Of a DNA stretch of 64,000 bases, positions 35,001 through 50,000 are shown piece after piece (the first letter of the stretch is position 1; each line of letters starts with the position of its first letter). The notes under the pieces were generated by a model, which was given only the letters and a program-made list of their open reading frames with translations, made no database searches and was not told the DNA's origin. The DNA is from Arcuatula senhousia (lineage: Eukaryota; Mollusca; Bivalvia; Mytilida; Mytilidae), in assembly GCA_963971305.1 (NCBI GenBank), contig OZ020307.1, positions 53,193,702 to 53,257,701 on the forward strand, read 5' to 3'. The translations under genes were made by a program, and so were the position numbers.

Positions 35001-38000
35001 AAATGTATTATTATTATTATGTAGTTATGTTGTCAGGCACTTATCAAGTGATTCTACAATATCATACAATGGACTGGTACATGTGTACTTAGATTCTATT
35101 GTTTCATTATTATTCATGGAGTATAATTTTTGTGGTTTCTGTGGGTTGCCTTTACCCACAAAAATTGATGCCAATTGAAAAAGAAATTGTTCATTGATCT
35201 GTTCTCTGTAGTCTTCAAAACCAATTTAAGAAACCACGAACTGATTCTTTTTCATCAAACCACAAAAATTGATACCCATGACACATGCATTCTGAGAGTA
35301 TTGCAAAACAATACTTAGTCCCCTACCAGCCTCATATTTCAGTCACTGGTAACAATTTGTCAATCAAATGAATACCTAAACTTGATCAGTTTATTATCTA
35401 CAAGGAACAATAAAAAAATTTAGAAAAGAAAATTGCAATAGATTTTCAAACTGCAAAGGGCCATATCTCCAATAAAAATTTGTGGACCTGCAAGAAACTC
35501 AAACTTGATCTGTAACTCATCAAGGTAAACTCACAGACAAAAAATTAGTTCATTATCTATAAGCATTTAGAAAAAAAGTGTGGAAAACTGAAATTTTAGT
35601 GAACTTTCAAAGTTTAAAGGGCCATAACTCCCATAAAAAATTGTGGACTGGCAAGAAACTCAAACTTGATCTGTAACTTTTCAAGGAAACTCGCATACTG
35701 AAAATCAGTTCATTATCTATAAGCATTTAGAAAAAAAAGTGCGGAAAACTGAATTTTTAGTGAATTTTCAAAGTTCAAAGGGCCATAACTCCCATAAAAA
35801 TTTGTGGATCGGCACGAAACTCAAACTTGATCTGTAACTCATCAAGGTAAACTTACATACAAAAAATCAGTTCATTATCTATAAGCATTTAGAAAAAAGT
35901 GCGGGAAACTGAAATTTTAGTGAATTTTCAAAGTTTAAAGGGCCATAACTCCCATAAAAAATTGTGGACTGGCAAGAAACTCAAACTTGATCTGTAACCT
36001 TTCAAGGAAACTCGCATACTAAAAATCAGTTCATTATCTATAAGCATTTAGAAAAAAGTGCAGGAAACTGAAATTTTAGTGAATTTTCAAAGTTTAAAGG
36101 GCCATAACTCCCATAAAAAATTGTGGACTGGCAAGAAACTCAAACTTGATCTGTAACTTTTCAAGGAAACTCGCATACTAAAAATCAGTTCATTATCTAT
36201 AAGCATTTAGAAAAATAGTGCGGAAAACTGAATTTTTAGTGAATTTTTAAAGTTCAAAGGGCCATAACTCCCATAAAAATTTGTGGATCGGCACGAAACT
36301 CAAACTTGATCTGTAACTCATCAAGGTAAACTTACATACAAAAAATCAGTTCATTATCTATAAGCATTTAGAAAAAAGTGCGGGAAACTGAAATTTTAGT
36401 GAATTTTCAAAGTTTAAAGGGCCATAACTCCCATAAAAAATTGTGGACTGGCAAGAAACTCAAACTTGATCTGTAACCTTTCAAGGAAACTCGCATACTA
36501 AAAATCAGTTCATTATCTATAAGCATTTAGAAAAAAAGTGTGGAAAACTGGTATTTTAGTGAATTTTCAAAGTTCAAAGGGCCATAACTCCCATAAAAAA
36601 TTGTGGATCGGCACGAACTTCAAACTTGATCTGTAACTCATCAAGGTAAACTCACATACCAAAAATCAGTTCATTATCTATAAGCCTTTAGAAAAAAAGT
36701 GTGGAAAACTGAGGCGTGACAGACGGACAGAGCGCAGCAAACCTATAGTTCCCTTCGGCTTTCGCCGGTAGGGGACTAATAAATGAAGTCACAGTATATA
36801 TGTTTTTCGTGGGACTTAATTAAAGCTTTCATGAAAAATTGCTGATCAAAAAGACTTTATATTTTCCTGCTGCCTCCAAACATAAACTATTTCATAACTC
36901 GTATTTTTCACTCCAAGCCAATAAAGCAAGTACATCATAAAAAAAACACAAAATCTAAAGTTATGATATGAAAACATACCTTGACTGGATCCCTTAAACT
37001 TTTTAACAAAAGGTGCCAGTTGACTCAATGTATATGGTGACGATGGCCGTGGTGGTATGGCAGGAAGTGATGATTCTGTCACTGGAGAGTTACGGTCCTT
37101 GTTCTGTGTCGGTAGGCTCAGGCCAGCCAGTAATGATTTCAATCCAGCCATTTCTGGATAAAGACTGGAGACATTGCTGATAGGAAATAAATCAATAGAA
37201 GTGTTATATCAGAAAAAATATCTCATCTATCTTATAAAATATGCAAATGTAACAAACAAAAATCTGATGGAATATAAATTTTAAATCCATTATAAAATTG
37301 GCGGTCTAAAGTTATTGAAGGATAAAAACCCCAGATTGTTTCATTTGTATATGGTAGATGATGAGCAGTGAACACGATTTACATAGAAGGCTGCTGACTG
37401 TTTTCCGTTAAGTATTTTTAAATTGCTGCTTGATTCATGTGTCAGGAATACTTATTTCACATTTCCTAATCTTCTATTTGTGTTTCCTTTATTTTTTTTA
37501 TGATATAAGCAATTTTACTTTATTTCATAATATAAATGTCTTTACAATTGCAAGTTTTAAGTACCAACATATTTTTAGAAATGGCATTTGTATGTGAGAT
37601 GCCGATAATTTGGATGAGCTACTGATAAAGTGAGCTTCACCTTACAAGCTAGGAAACCGGTTGTAAAATTTTCTCTACATGATGTAATTCATTATTCCTT
37701 TACCTTAGAAGTTTGATGTATTTCTGTAACATGACAACAGATTTTTGTGGCTGACAGTTGACAAACTTGTTGAGGAACTTTATAAACTTAGCTATCACAG
37801 GGACCAGAACTTTCTCATTTCCATGATTCTGAAAAAAAAAATAATGACAATTTTAATACTGTAACATTCACAGACTTTTCAGCAAATAGAATGTCTTAAA
37901 ATTTTCTTCCAATCAAGTTAAATTATATGTAAATCACACGACCTTTAGTAACCTTTAACTCTTACCTGAAGTAGAGAGAATTATGAACCAAAAATATCTT

Positions 38001-41000
38001 CTAAAAAGGTCAGATCTTTGTAGAACAATTGAACTTCAACCTTTAATCCTTACCTGTAGCAGAGAGAAATATGATCCAATGATGTCTTCTAATGAGGTCA
38101 GATCTTTGTAGAACACATGAACATTGACCTTTAACCCTTACCTGTGGCAGATGGAAACATGAACCAATGATGTCTTCCAATGAAGTAAGATCTTTGAAGA
38201 ATACATGAACTTTGAGCTTCAACCCTTACCTGTAGCAGAGAGAAATATGAACCAATGATGTCTTCTAATGAGGTCAGATCTTTGTAGAATACATGTGGCT
38301 GGAGATTTTCTAGAAGACCTTGAATGTGAGTGAACATCAGCACATAATTTTTGTGTCTCATCTCACCAAACTTAAATTCAGTTTTTCCTTTTAGTAAAGC
38401 TGCTATCAAAGGGAGTTGCCTTAAATGGAGAAAAAACAGCATATTTAAGAAAAACAATGTAAAATATACACAAACAAATAGTTTTATGTGGAAAAACTTG
38501 AATAAATTTCTAGTATTTGCCTCTAATTTAGCTGTAATTTTGTTTATACAGTAGTGACACTACTAGTGACAATTGCTACAACTACTATACCAAAATATCA
38601 AAATCTGAAGTTCATGAAGGTTAAGGAATTGTGCAGGCCTTAAAGCTACTATATAGTATTGTCTGTATATATTACTGCATTCAAGATGAGACTTTGGGAA
38701 CAAAAGTCTGGCATTCCAACATTTTCTACAAATCTAGTCTCATGACTCCAATAGATATTTCAAAATGATGTAATAAAGCATTTTGAAATAGAATAAAGTT
38801 CTTTTTCAAATCCTGATTTTATGAAACCTTTAAGGATGAGTGGATAACCCAAGCTATCTACTATCAACTTACCTTAACAATAGGACTGGGTGTTGTGCGG
38901 CTAACTTCTTACATGCCATTGTGGCATCCGACATCCTATCTTCTGACCTCTTCCCGTGACCTGTCTGACCCAAACCTGTCAATAATCTGTGGGAAACTAG
39001 GTCAACCTGAAATAGAGAGAAAATGGTCAAGCTGAAAAAGTTTTGGAGAATATAAAGCAAGAAAATCTAGAGCAAGTGAAATTAAAGTTTGTTTTCCCAA
39101 AAAGTTCTAAGTTCAAAGGGCCATAACTCCCACAACAATTTGAGGATCAAAATTTCCTGATAACATGCACAACTACATATGATGTCCTTCCTACATACCA
39201 AGTTTTATTGAATTTGGTTTAGTAGTTTCAGAGGAGTTGCGCTGACAAGATGATAAATGAGGATTTTCAGCAGATTTCTAAGTCCAAAGGGCCATAACTC
39301 CCACAAAAATTTGAGGATCAAAATTTCCTGGTAATATGCACAACTACATATGGTGTCCTTCCTATTTACCAAGTTTAGTTGAATTCGGTTCAGTTGTTTC
39401 AGAGGAATTGCGCTGACAAACTTTGTGACGGACAGACGGACGGATGGACGGACACGACAAAAACAATATGTCTCCCCACAAAAGTGGAGGAGACATAACA
39501 AGTAATACTGTTAGCGAGCTCACAAAAGGATACCCCCGCTACACAATCGACTCTGTACTGCCAAAAACTCCTTAAGTCCAATTATCTCCCAATTATCAAT
39601 GTAATCAAAGAGCAATGAAAATTCATCATGCACATGTACTTTCTTCATGTCAAGTTTCATCAATATCCATCAAGCAGTTTAGGAGGAGTTGCGCTTACTA
39701 GGTCTCCCATTCAATACTATATTTAAAAAGTTGAAGTCCAATTATCTACCCTGAATAATATTAAAGAGCAATGAAAATTCTTCATGCACATATACAAATG
39801 ATGTATTTTCTTTGGAAAAAGTTTCATTAAAATCTGTCAAGGGGTTTAGGAGTTGCACTTACGAGGTCTCACATTCAATATTATATTTAAAAAGTTTATG
39901 TCCAATTATCTCCCCTGAATGATTTCCAAGAGTGATGAAAATTCTTAATGCACATCTACACATGTACTTCCATCATGTTTAGTTTCATCAAAATCCATTG
40001 AGCGGTTTAGGAGGAGTTGCGCTTAGGAGGTATGTGGACGGACAGACAGGGTGATTCCTATATATCCCCCAAAACTTTGTTTGCGGGGGTATAAAAAGGT
40101 ACATGTAGAAAAAAAAGCATCTACTTGAAATAAAATTAGTGAAAAATAAAGCAAACCTGAATTAGACAATTTTTCTACATGTAGCCAATGTCCCCTGCTG
40201 CCGCATTAAAGTTGAAAATTAACTTAATTTGAAAATTTAAATGGCTTTGCAATATGATGGCAAACAATCCTACAAAATTTCATCAAAATCTGAGCTCACT
40301 AAGTGTTCCTATGACCTAATGAACAAAGTTGATAAAGTCCCAAAATCCTACAAAATTTGTCAAATCAAAATGGTGGTGCGATATGATCAACAACAGATCA
40401 TGGCAAACAATCATAAAAAATTTAATAAAAATCTGTTGAATGGTCTCAGAGGAGTTGCACTCACAAAGTGTTCCTATGACCTAAAATGAACAAAATTAAT
40501 AAAGTGTCATAACTCCTATAAAATTTGTCAAATCCAAATGGCAGTGTGATATGATCAACTACATATCAAGACAAACAATCCTATAAAATTTCATCAAAAT
40601 CCGTTGAGTGGTCTCAGAGGAGATGCGCTCACAAAGTATTCCAATGTCCTAAAATGATCGAAGTTGATAAAGTCCCATAACTCCTATAAAATTTGTTGAA
40701 TCAAAATTGCAGTGCGATATGATCAACTACATATCATGACAAACAATCCTACAAAATTTCATCAAAATCCGTTGAGCAGTCTCAGAGGAGATGTGCTCAC
40801 AAAGTGTTCCTATGACCCAGTGATGCAGATAAGTGCCGGACCTGTCATTTTTGGGGGCAAAATTTCAGAAGGGCCAGCAAATTAAGACATTGTGCAGGAT
40901 ATAAAGTCTGGCAAGATTTTGGACATAACATTACTAGGTAAAGTTGGTAGGTATGGTAAAAGTTATTCAGGTCCGACAAACCTAAATTATTTTGAAGGAC

Positions 41001-44000
41001 CCATTGTCTGGCAGGAAAAAAAATATTACCTGCATCTCTGATGACCTTAAATGATCAAAGTTGATAAAGACTTAAGTCCCATAACTCCTATAAACATTGT
41101 CGAATCAAATATCAAATGTTGGGCTCACAAAAGTGTGCGGGAGGAACAGACAGATACAGGATGTTGGGTTGCGGCAGGGGACAATTATCTTAATCATTAT
41201 TACTAGAATCCCTTCATTAGCAATTAAAGACTTTGAGATCAAAACTTTTTACTAGTTATTTTTAATACTTGTCTAATACAAGAGGCTCCCAGGAGCCTGA
41301 ATCGCTCACCTGGTCTTGATGTCAACCCTATGAAGACTTTTGTATAGCTAAATGTTTATAAGCATGAAAAATCTTTTCTCTATTTGCAATTGCTTTCATT
41401 CTAAATAATCAAAAAACACTAAGGGGCTGTAACCCCTATAAGGGGTTATCAGACAACTTCAACTCTATGGAGACTTTTGTAGAGCTAAATGAGCTGAACA
41501 TTTAAGCAAGCAACAGCTTTTCTCTATCTGCAATAGTTTTCATTCTTTAAGCCAAAAACACTATTTTTGCCTTTAAGGGGCTGTAACCCCTATAAGGGGT
41601 CATCTGACAACTTTGACCCTATGAAGACTTTTGTAGAGCTTAATGAGCTGAACATTTTAGCAAGCAACAGCTTTTCTCTATCTGCAATAATTTCATTCTA
41701 TAGGCCAAAAACACTATTTTTCGCCTTAAAGGGGCTGTAACTCCTTTAAGGGGTCATCTGACAACTTTGACTTTATGGAGACTTTTGTAGAGCTAAATGA
41801 GCTGAACATTTAAGCAAGCAACAGCTTTTCTCTATTTACAATAGTTTTCATTCTTAAGGCCAAAAACACTATTTTTTGCCTTTAAGGGGCTGTAACTCCT
41901 ATAAGGGGTCATCTGACAACTTTGACCTTATTGAGACTTTTGTAGAGCTAAATGAGCTGAACATTTAAGCAAGCAACAGCTTTTATCTATCTACAATAGT
42001 TTTCATTCTATAGGCCAAAAACATGCAAAAACGCTATTTTTCACCTTTAAGGGGCTTTAACCCCTATAAAGGGTCATCTGCCAACTTCAACCCATGGAGA
42101 CTTTTGTAGAGCTAAATGAGCTGAACATTTTAGCATGCAACAGCTTTTCTCTATCTGCAATAGTTTTCATTCTTTAGGCCAAAAACACTATTTTTCGCCT
42201 TTAAGGGGCTGTAACCCCTATAAGGGGTCATCTGACAACTTTGACCCTATGGAAACTTTTGTAGAGCTAAATGAGCTGAACATTTAAGAAAGAAACAACT
42301 TTTCTCTATCTACAATAGTTTTCATTATATAGGCCAAAAACATGCAAAAACGCAATTTTTCACCTTTAAGGGGCTGTAACCCCTATTAGGGATCATCTGA
42401 CAACTTTGACCTTATGGAGACTTTTGTAGAGCTAAATGAGCTGAACATTTAAACAAGCAACAGCTTTTCTTTATTTGCAATAGTTTTCATTCTATAGGCC
42501 AAAAACACTATTTTTTGCCTTTAAGGGGCTGTAACCCCTATAAGGGGTCATCTGACAACTTTGACCCTATGGAGACTTTTGTAGAGCTGAATGAGCTGAA
42601 CATTTAAGCAAGCAACAGCTTTTCTCTACGTACAATAGTTTTCATTCTATAGGCCAAAAACATGCAAAAACGCTATTTTTCACCTTTAAGGGGCTGTAAC
42701 TCCTGTAAGGGATCATCTGACAACTTCGACCAAATGGAGACTTTAGTAGAACTTTTGATGCTGAAGCAGTAGCGTGGCATCAGATTTCATCTTTCTCTTA
42801 TACTTTTTGATTTACAAGCCAAAAACAGTAGTCTGACCCCCCTGGTCTATTTTTAGTAACGGTGGCCATGTTTTTTGACGGATCAAAAATTGAAACACAA
42901 GTTTGGTGCACCCTAAGGATCATTCATACCAAGTTTCATTAAATTCTGTTCAGTAGTTTCAGAGGAGAAGATTTTTGAATAAAAAGCTTCGCCGAGCGCA
43001 GCATGATACGACCGCAACATGTTGAACCCTGTACATTTTAGGCCCAATATGGATAGTCTATTGCTCTGGACACATGCAGCCCATGGTGGACTGACAAAGG
43101 TTTTTGACACATGCTTCTCTGGTGGACTTTCGACCCAGGGGGTAAAATATAAATTTTCAATTTTGTATTCTACTCTTGCAAAAAAATTGTCAAAATCGGA
43201 CAAGAATTAAAAACAATTCAATTTCGGCCCCTTTTGGCCCCTTATTATGTAACAGGTGAAAAAGGGGTGGGGTTGCAAAAATAATTTCTCAAATTTGGAT
43301 TCACTACTTGACAAAAATAAACTTGCCAAAAAAAATTTCAAAAACAAACCAGAAATAAAAAAGTTTTGATTACGGCCCCTTTTGGCCCCAAATTACAAAA
43401 CAAGTGAAAAAGGGGATGGTCACAAAAATTAATTCTCAAATTTGGATTCACTACCTGACAAGAATAAACTTGCAAAAAACCTTTTTAAATTGGACCACAA
43501 ATAAAAAAGTTTCGATTTTGGCCCCATTTGGCCCCTAATTACGTAATAGGGGAAAAAGGAAGGGGTCGCAAAAATTAATTCTTAATTGTGTAAATGAGCT
43601 GAACATTTAAGCAAGCAACAGCTTTTCTCTACCTGCTATAGTTTTCATTTCATAGGCCAAAAACATGAAAAAACATTATTTTCGGGGCTGTAGCCCCTAT
43701 AAGAGGTCATCTGATAACTTCGACCCTAGGGAGTTTTTTGTAGAGCTAAATGAGCTGAACAATTAAGCAAGCAACAGCTTTTTGCTATCTGCAATAATTT
43801 TCATAATATAGGGCAAAACCATGAAAAAATGCTATTTTTCACCTTTAAGGGGCCGTAACCCCTATAAGGGGTCTTCTGACAACTTCGACCAAATGGAGAC
43901 TTTTGTAGAACTTTTGATCCTGAAGCAGTAGGGTGGCATCAGATTTCATCTATCCCTTGTACTTTTTGAATTACAAGCCAAAAACAGTAGTCTGATCCCC

Positions 44001-47000
44001 CTGGTCTATTTTTAGCCACGGCGGCCATGTTTTTTGACGAAACAGAAATTGAAACATTACTATAGTGCAGGACACCTTAATGATCAATCATACCAAGTTT
44101 CATTGAATTCTGTTCAGTAGTTTCAGAGGAGAAGATTTTGAAAAAGTTATTGTAAGAACAAACAAAAAGTTACAATTTTGGCCCCTTTTGGCCCTTAATT
44201 TCCAAACGAAAAAAGGGGGGACTCCCAAAATCAATCCCATTCATCCTTTAATGGTAAGAAATATCATTGTCAAATTTCATTGCATTTGGATAACTAGAAC
44301 TAAAGTTATCGTGTATACACTAAAATTAACAGACGACGACGACAACGACAACGACGACGACGACGACAGCATCATACCATTATACGTCCGCAAATTTTTT
44401 GCGGTCGTATAAAAATTGTTAACAGTCGACGACGACGACAGACGATGACGACAGACGACGACAGACGACGACGACGGGCGCCAAGTGATGGTAATAGCTC
44501 ACATGGACCTTCGTTCCAGGTGAGCTAATAATACCTTTGTTATGAATGTCTGAGAGGTGCTGATGTCTGTCATGTTTAAATCTGAGTCTGGCATCATGTA
44601 CAGAACTTTAGGACATTGGCAGTATAGCTCCATTAGTAACTGTTCATATACATTCTTATTTCTGAAAAAAAAATCAAAGTTAAGCATGATGCCATACTCT
44701 GCAACATGAACAAGTAACATTAGCTTGACAGTAATTCTGATTTGGTTTGATTTCTGAATGGACCAGAACACATTATGCCCCTCTTCTTTTGTAGGTGGGT
44801 TCAAATGCTACACCTGATCTCAGTAGACTGTACATATTTACATTTAAATAGAGTATGTGTACAGAACCTTAGGACATTGGCAGTCAAATTCCATTCACAA
44901 CTGTTAATAAACATTCTTATTTCTCAGACGAAAACAACAAACACTCGTGATAACATTTTTTTAGTATTTCACATCAGAAATTTATATCTGATGAAATTCT
45001 AACAGAAAACAATCATGTATGATAGCCAAAGTATTTAGTCTAATAATTTGCAGTGACTTCAAGTTTTATGAAAACAAATTAAAACTAGAAATACTTTGAG
45101 CCAACTGACAAAAGGATATTTCCCTTATATATCAAAATCTACAAAGTGTATGGATAAAACAGTCTAATTATCTCCGTTTACTAACATCCAAGAACACTGA
45201 ACTGTACATCTCAATATGATATGCTTCCTTCATGTCAAGTTTCATCATCATTCATCGAGGCATTTAGGAGTACATGTAGTTGTGCTCCTAGATATATTAG
45301 ACAATCAGCATACATAAACTACTATTTACCCCTAAACTTTGTTTGCTGCGATATACAACAGAATATACTTTGAGATTAGTAATACTTTTCTTAACCAAAC
45401 TGGATTGAAAGTCCATTCCTACGAACAAATTTATTAAAACAAACATTTGTATACTCAGAAAATTTTTTTTGTCGAAAAAGGTCAAGTCCAGGCAGGTTTC
45501 ACTGTAATTAGGAAACTTTTAAAGCCAATTTAAGATTTCATGATGTTCTCCCCCTTTTCATACCTGTTATCATTAATGGTAGTTGTGATGTGTTTTATGG
45601 CACATTTCATTGACATCTCATTTTCTCTGATACATGACATCAGCAGACAGCAACGTAATCTAATCCTATCCTCAATGTCAAGGATATCTGTTACCATGGC
45701 AACCTCCTGAACTATAAACTCTACTACTGATATGACCTGCTGAGGGGTCAAGGCTAAAATGTCCTCTTGTTTGTGATTCTTAAAAGAAAATGATAAACTA
45801 TTGTTTAAAGATAATAATATTTTTTTAGCATTTTATTTCCTTATTTACACATTTTGTTGGATATTTTTCATGTTTGCACATTTTGCTAGAATGAATCAAT
45901 TTCAAATTAACACTTTGTTGAATGCTTATGCTGAACCAAACAAATTGTAATGAAACCACAATATTATACAAACATAGCATCAATCCAGCTGATATACCGA
46001 AGAACAAAATTATTCACAATAATGTTATTAATGATTTGTTTAACTAAAATCTCTTATAAGAAACTACTATTTTTCAAAATTATCACCTGACTTAGAATGA
46101 AACTTAACAATTCTCCATAAGAAAGTAAGGTCAATCAAGATAGGGAGTGAAATCACCAGACATAATTAACAAAGTAGAATGATTATCTTAAACCCCTGAG
46201 AGATTATGACAAAAACCTATGGGCCGCACTTAGAAAATCTCCCATGATGATGACATTTTCATGAAACTAAATGGTTCACCAAAAAGACAAGTATAAAACA
46301 TTTTATAAGGGAATCAAATACTTCAAAAATGAAATTTCTGTACAAAGTATATAAAAGTAACATTCATCAAAAGTACCAATTCTACAAACCTTGGGGATTT
46401 TCTGTTCTCTTCCTTTCCATATTTTAGGTATCTGCAAACAGGCCCACAGGAAATCTAAGACTGTGGATGGACTGTAGCTAAAACAACAAAGGGGTTATAA
46501 AAAAGTTTTCTCTCTATCAAATTACTAAAATACATCATGCAGTGTTCTCCCCAGGCCCTTAAAGCATCCTGGCAATGTGTTGCAATCGGAAATTATTTTC
46601 TATATACTCTAAAAGAAATGTGATGCTATAATTCCAAATCAAAAGATACTTTTTTATACAACTGATAATACAAAGATGCATTTAAAAATTTCTAGGGAGA
46701 TCTCTGACATGTACATGTATTGCTATACTTTTTTTCACTTTTCAACATTTTTACTTTCTCAGTATTCATTATAGAAGAAAGTTTTTGCAGGTGTTAAATT
46801 TTGTGATTTTAAATACAATTGGAATCACATCATTTTAAGCGAGTAAAATTTTGGGGGATTTAAGATTTAATCCAGCGAGTTGGTCAGCAAAACGAAATTT
46901 TAGGCGATATTTTTTGTAGTTTTCTTTTATCTGATACTTCACAAAAATTTAAAACCTGTCAGAACCACCTGCTCTATTGTATAATAGAAGAGGTCCTTTA

Positions 47001-50000
47001 CCCATTTCTTGACACATTTATATATTTTGTTTTTAATCAGTGCATTGTAATGGTCAGTTATGTTTCATTTGTTAAATAACAGGCCTAGGGTTTTACCAAG
47101 GTTTTTCATTAATTAAACTTTGACATGTTATAGATTTACACTTTTCTGAGGCTTTAATGTCTTTTAATTATATTGATGGTTTATTGAATAAGTGAAATAA
47201 ATCAATTCATTTTCATTCAATATCTGATATTAAGAGAAAATAATTGCATCTGTTGATAAAATTTTCTAAAAATGCTTGTAAAGTTGAAAAATCATTATCA
47301 AAGTTATAAGTTGTTTTTTTTCTAACAAGAATGTGAAAAGAAGACATGATGCCCTGCATTGCAACATGTGACTTTTTTCTCGATCAATATACCACACAAT
47401 TGATGTTAGGGGTATAGGTTTATGACGATTTTTGCATGCTCTTGTGCTGATGTGGACAAAGTTTCTTGGTGGTATCACATTTCTTTCAGGGTTTCAGGGA
47501 AATGTACCTTAAACCTGTTGTTATCCTCATTTCATAGGGACTAAAGGGTTGACTGGCTAACAGATCCAAACACTATATTCCCCTCTACTTTGTTGGGTGG
47601 GGCATAAACATAAAAAATCTGTCAAAGTCAAAAATGGCCGGATTTCGTTAAACAGGAAGTAGGTGATTAACAGACCTAAAATCGGTTCACATGTTATGGG
47701 ACCCCACCCTGATGCTGTATACCAATTATCAAATGGCTTTGATTAGTAGTTGCTGAGAAAACTGTTATGAAAAATTTTTCCCCGCCCGCACGCCGCCCAC
47801 CGCCCGCCGCCTGCCCGCCCGCCCGACATTCACCATTTTATAACCCGGATTTTTCACTCAGTGAAATCCGGCCAACAAAATTTCTTTTGTATAGCCAATA
47901 CAGCATTATCATAAAATTTCAAGATTACTGTTAATAATTTTACCTGTTTAAACCATCACTTTTGAGTACAGAGTAAATACACTGATGGAGGGAAGACCAG
48001 CTGGTTTGGTGCGTAAGCATGGCAAGCAGGTAAGCTCTGCAATTAGGGGAGTTAACTCCAGAAGGGGACATAACTCCTGATGGCGTCTGCTGCTTCCCAA
48101 ACAGAAGATACTGCTCAAGTTCTGGGACAACTTTTACCACTTCAGGATCGAGAAGTTCTAACCAGTCTACCAGTAAGGTTGACATGCCTTGTGTTATAGG
48201 GGTATTGTCACTGTAAAAAAGATACATATATGTATAAGCAAATGATGGATATGTGCATTCCTGCAGCACAGATTCCCACTGTCAGTTCTGAATATCACTC
48301 GGGACATGCAGTTTTCCATATCTAATAACTAAGCAGCACAGATTCCCACAGGTCTGTATATCACTCAGGACATGCAGTTTGCCATATCTAATTACTGAGT
48401 AACACAGATTCCCACAGTTCGAATATCACTTGCGACATGCAGTTTGCCACATCTAATCACTATGCAAAATTACAATTTTTTTCTATTATAGATTCTGAGA
48501 ATGCTTAACAGAATTTCTGTTTCATAAATGGTGGTGATCATCTTCTTAACTTGTTCCGAATTTCTTATCTAGCGAGATTTTTTATCATTACTTAACTTAG
48601 TATAATGCTTCTAACAATTCTTCATCAGGAAGAAGGGTAAGAATCAGAGATAATTTAGATGGGCACAAAGGCGTATTTAGGACCAGCATGCTGGGCAGGC
48701 GCCCTCCCGTTTGACAGGAAAATTGATTAGGAACTGTATGAAACAAGAGTTCCAAGAAATTTTCTTCATAAGGAGGATAAAAACAAGTTAATATCTAATT
48801 TACATGTTCGATATTACTGTGCAAGCTTAGGTTCAGTAGCCTTTTGAACATCATCAGATTTGATTAAATTCTTTATAAGGAGGATAAAACAAGTTAAAAT
48901 CTAATTTACATGTTCGATATTACTGTGAAAGCTATAGTTCAGTAGCCTTTGGGACATCATCAGATTTGATTAAACTCTTTATAAGGAGGATAAAAACAAG
49001 TTAAAATCTAATTTACCTGTTCAATATTACTGTGCAAGCTAGTTCAGTAGCCTTTGGAACATCATCAGATTTTATCAAACTCTTCATACAATTTTTCATT
49101 AAACTCTCTACGGTTTGTTCACCTTCATTAGCTTTAAGCTGAATTTCTAAAATAAATGCAAAAAAAAAATTAAATATTGATTATGAAATTTCATCAACAT
49201 AACATTCAATATCACTAATGAAATTTGAAATGTTTTATATAATATTATTTTTAATAAAGTTTAATATTTAATATATAGATGTGGAATAAGTGTTAAAGAC
49301 ACAACTACTACATTATAAATTCTGTAAAAACCAAACTGGAAACCATTCAGCAGCATTCAAATATTCAGCATGACCAAAAATTCTATTATAAACAAGTGTG
49401 GCCAATAAAAGTATGTCTCGCCTGCTGGCACCATCACTTAATTCAACTACCTGAGCTTTCATTTCTTGACATAAACATAAAAGTTTACCGCCTGAAAAAA
49501 GAGCTTAGTTCACAGAGTCACTGGAGCGTGAAAATGGGATACCAGATGCCTACCTATTGTACTTTTCCTGTGAATCTTCATCCACAAAAGTCTTACAAAA
49601 AGTTTTCGGGCTATAAAAGAGTCACTGGAGCGTGAAAATGGGGGTCAAGGTCACACGGCATGGTGACAGTGTTGTAGACCATTACCTCAACTGTCTGTAT
49701 ATCAAATATCAGATGCCTTTCTATTATAGTTTTCAAGCAATTCATTGTCCACAAAAGTCATACAAAAAAGTTTACCGCCTGAAAAAAGAGCTAAGTTCAC
49801 AGAGTCACTGGAGCGTGAAAATGGGATCAGGCTAACACAGCATGGTAACAGTTGTGTACACCATAACCTGAAGTGTCTGTATACCAAATATCAGATGCCT
49901 AGCTATTATACTTTTCCAGCAATTCATCATCCACAAAAGTTTTACAAAAAAGTTAACGGCCTGAAAAAAGACCTAAGTTCACAGAGTCACTGGAGCATGA

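Noticed and set aside
44330..44500. GACGAC triplet runs as an expandable coding repeat
   Set aside because: They belong to the standard 3' part of the pearl/HINE-like elements and are not in any exon.
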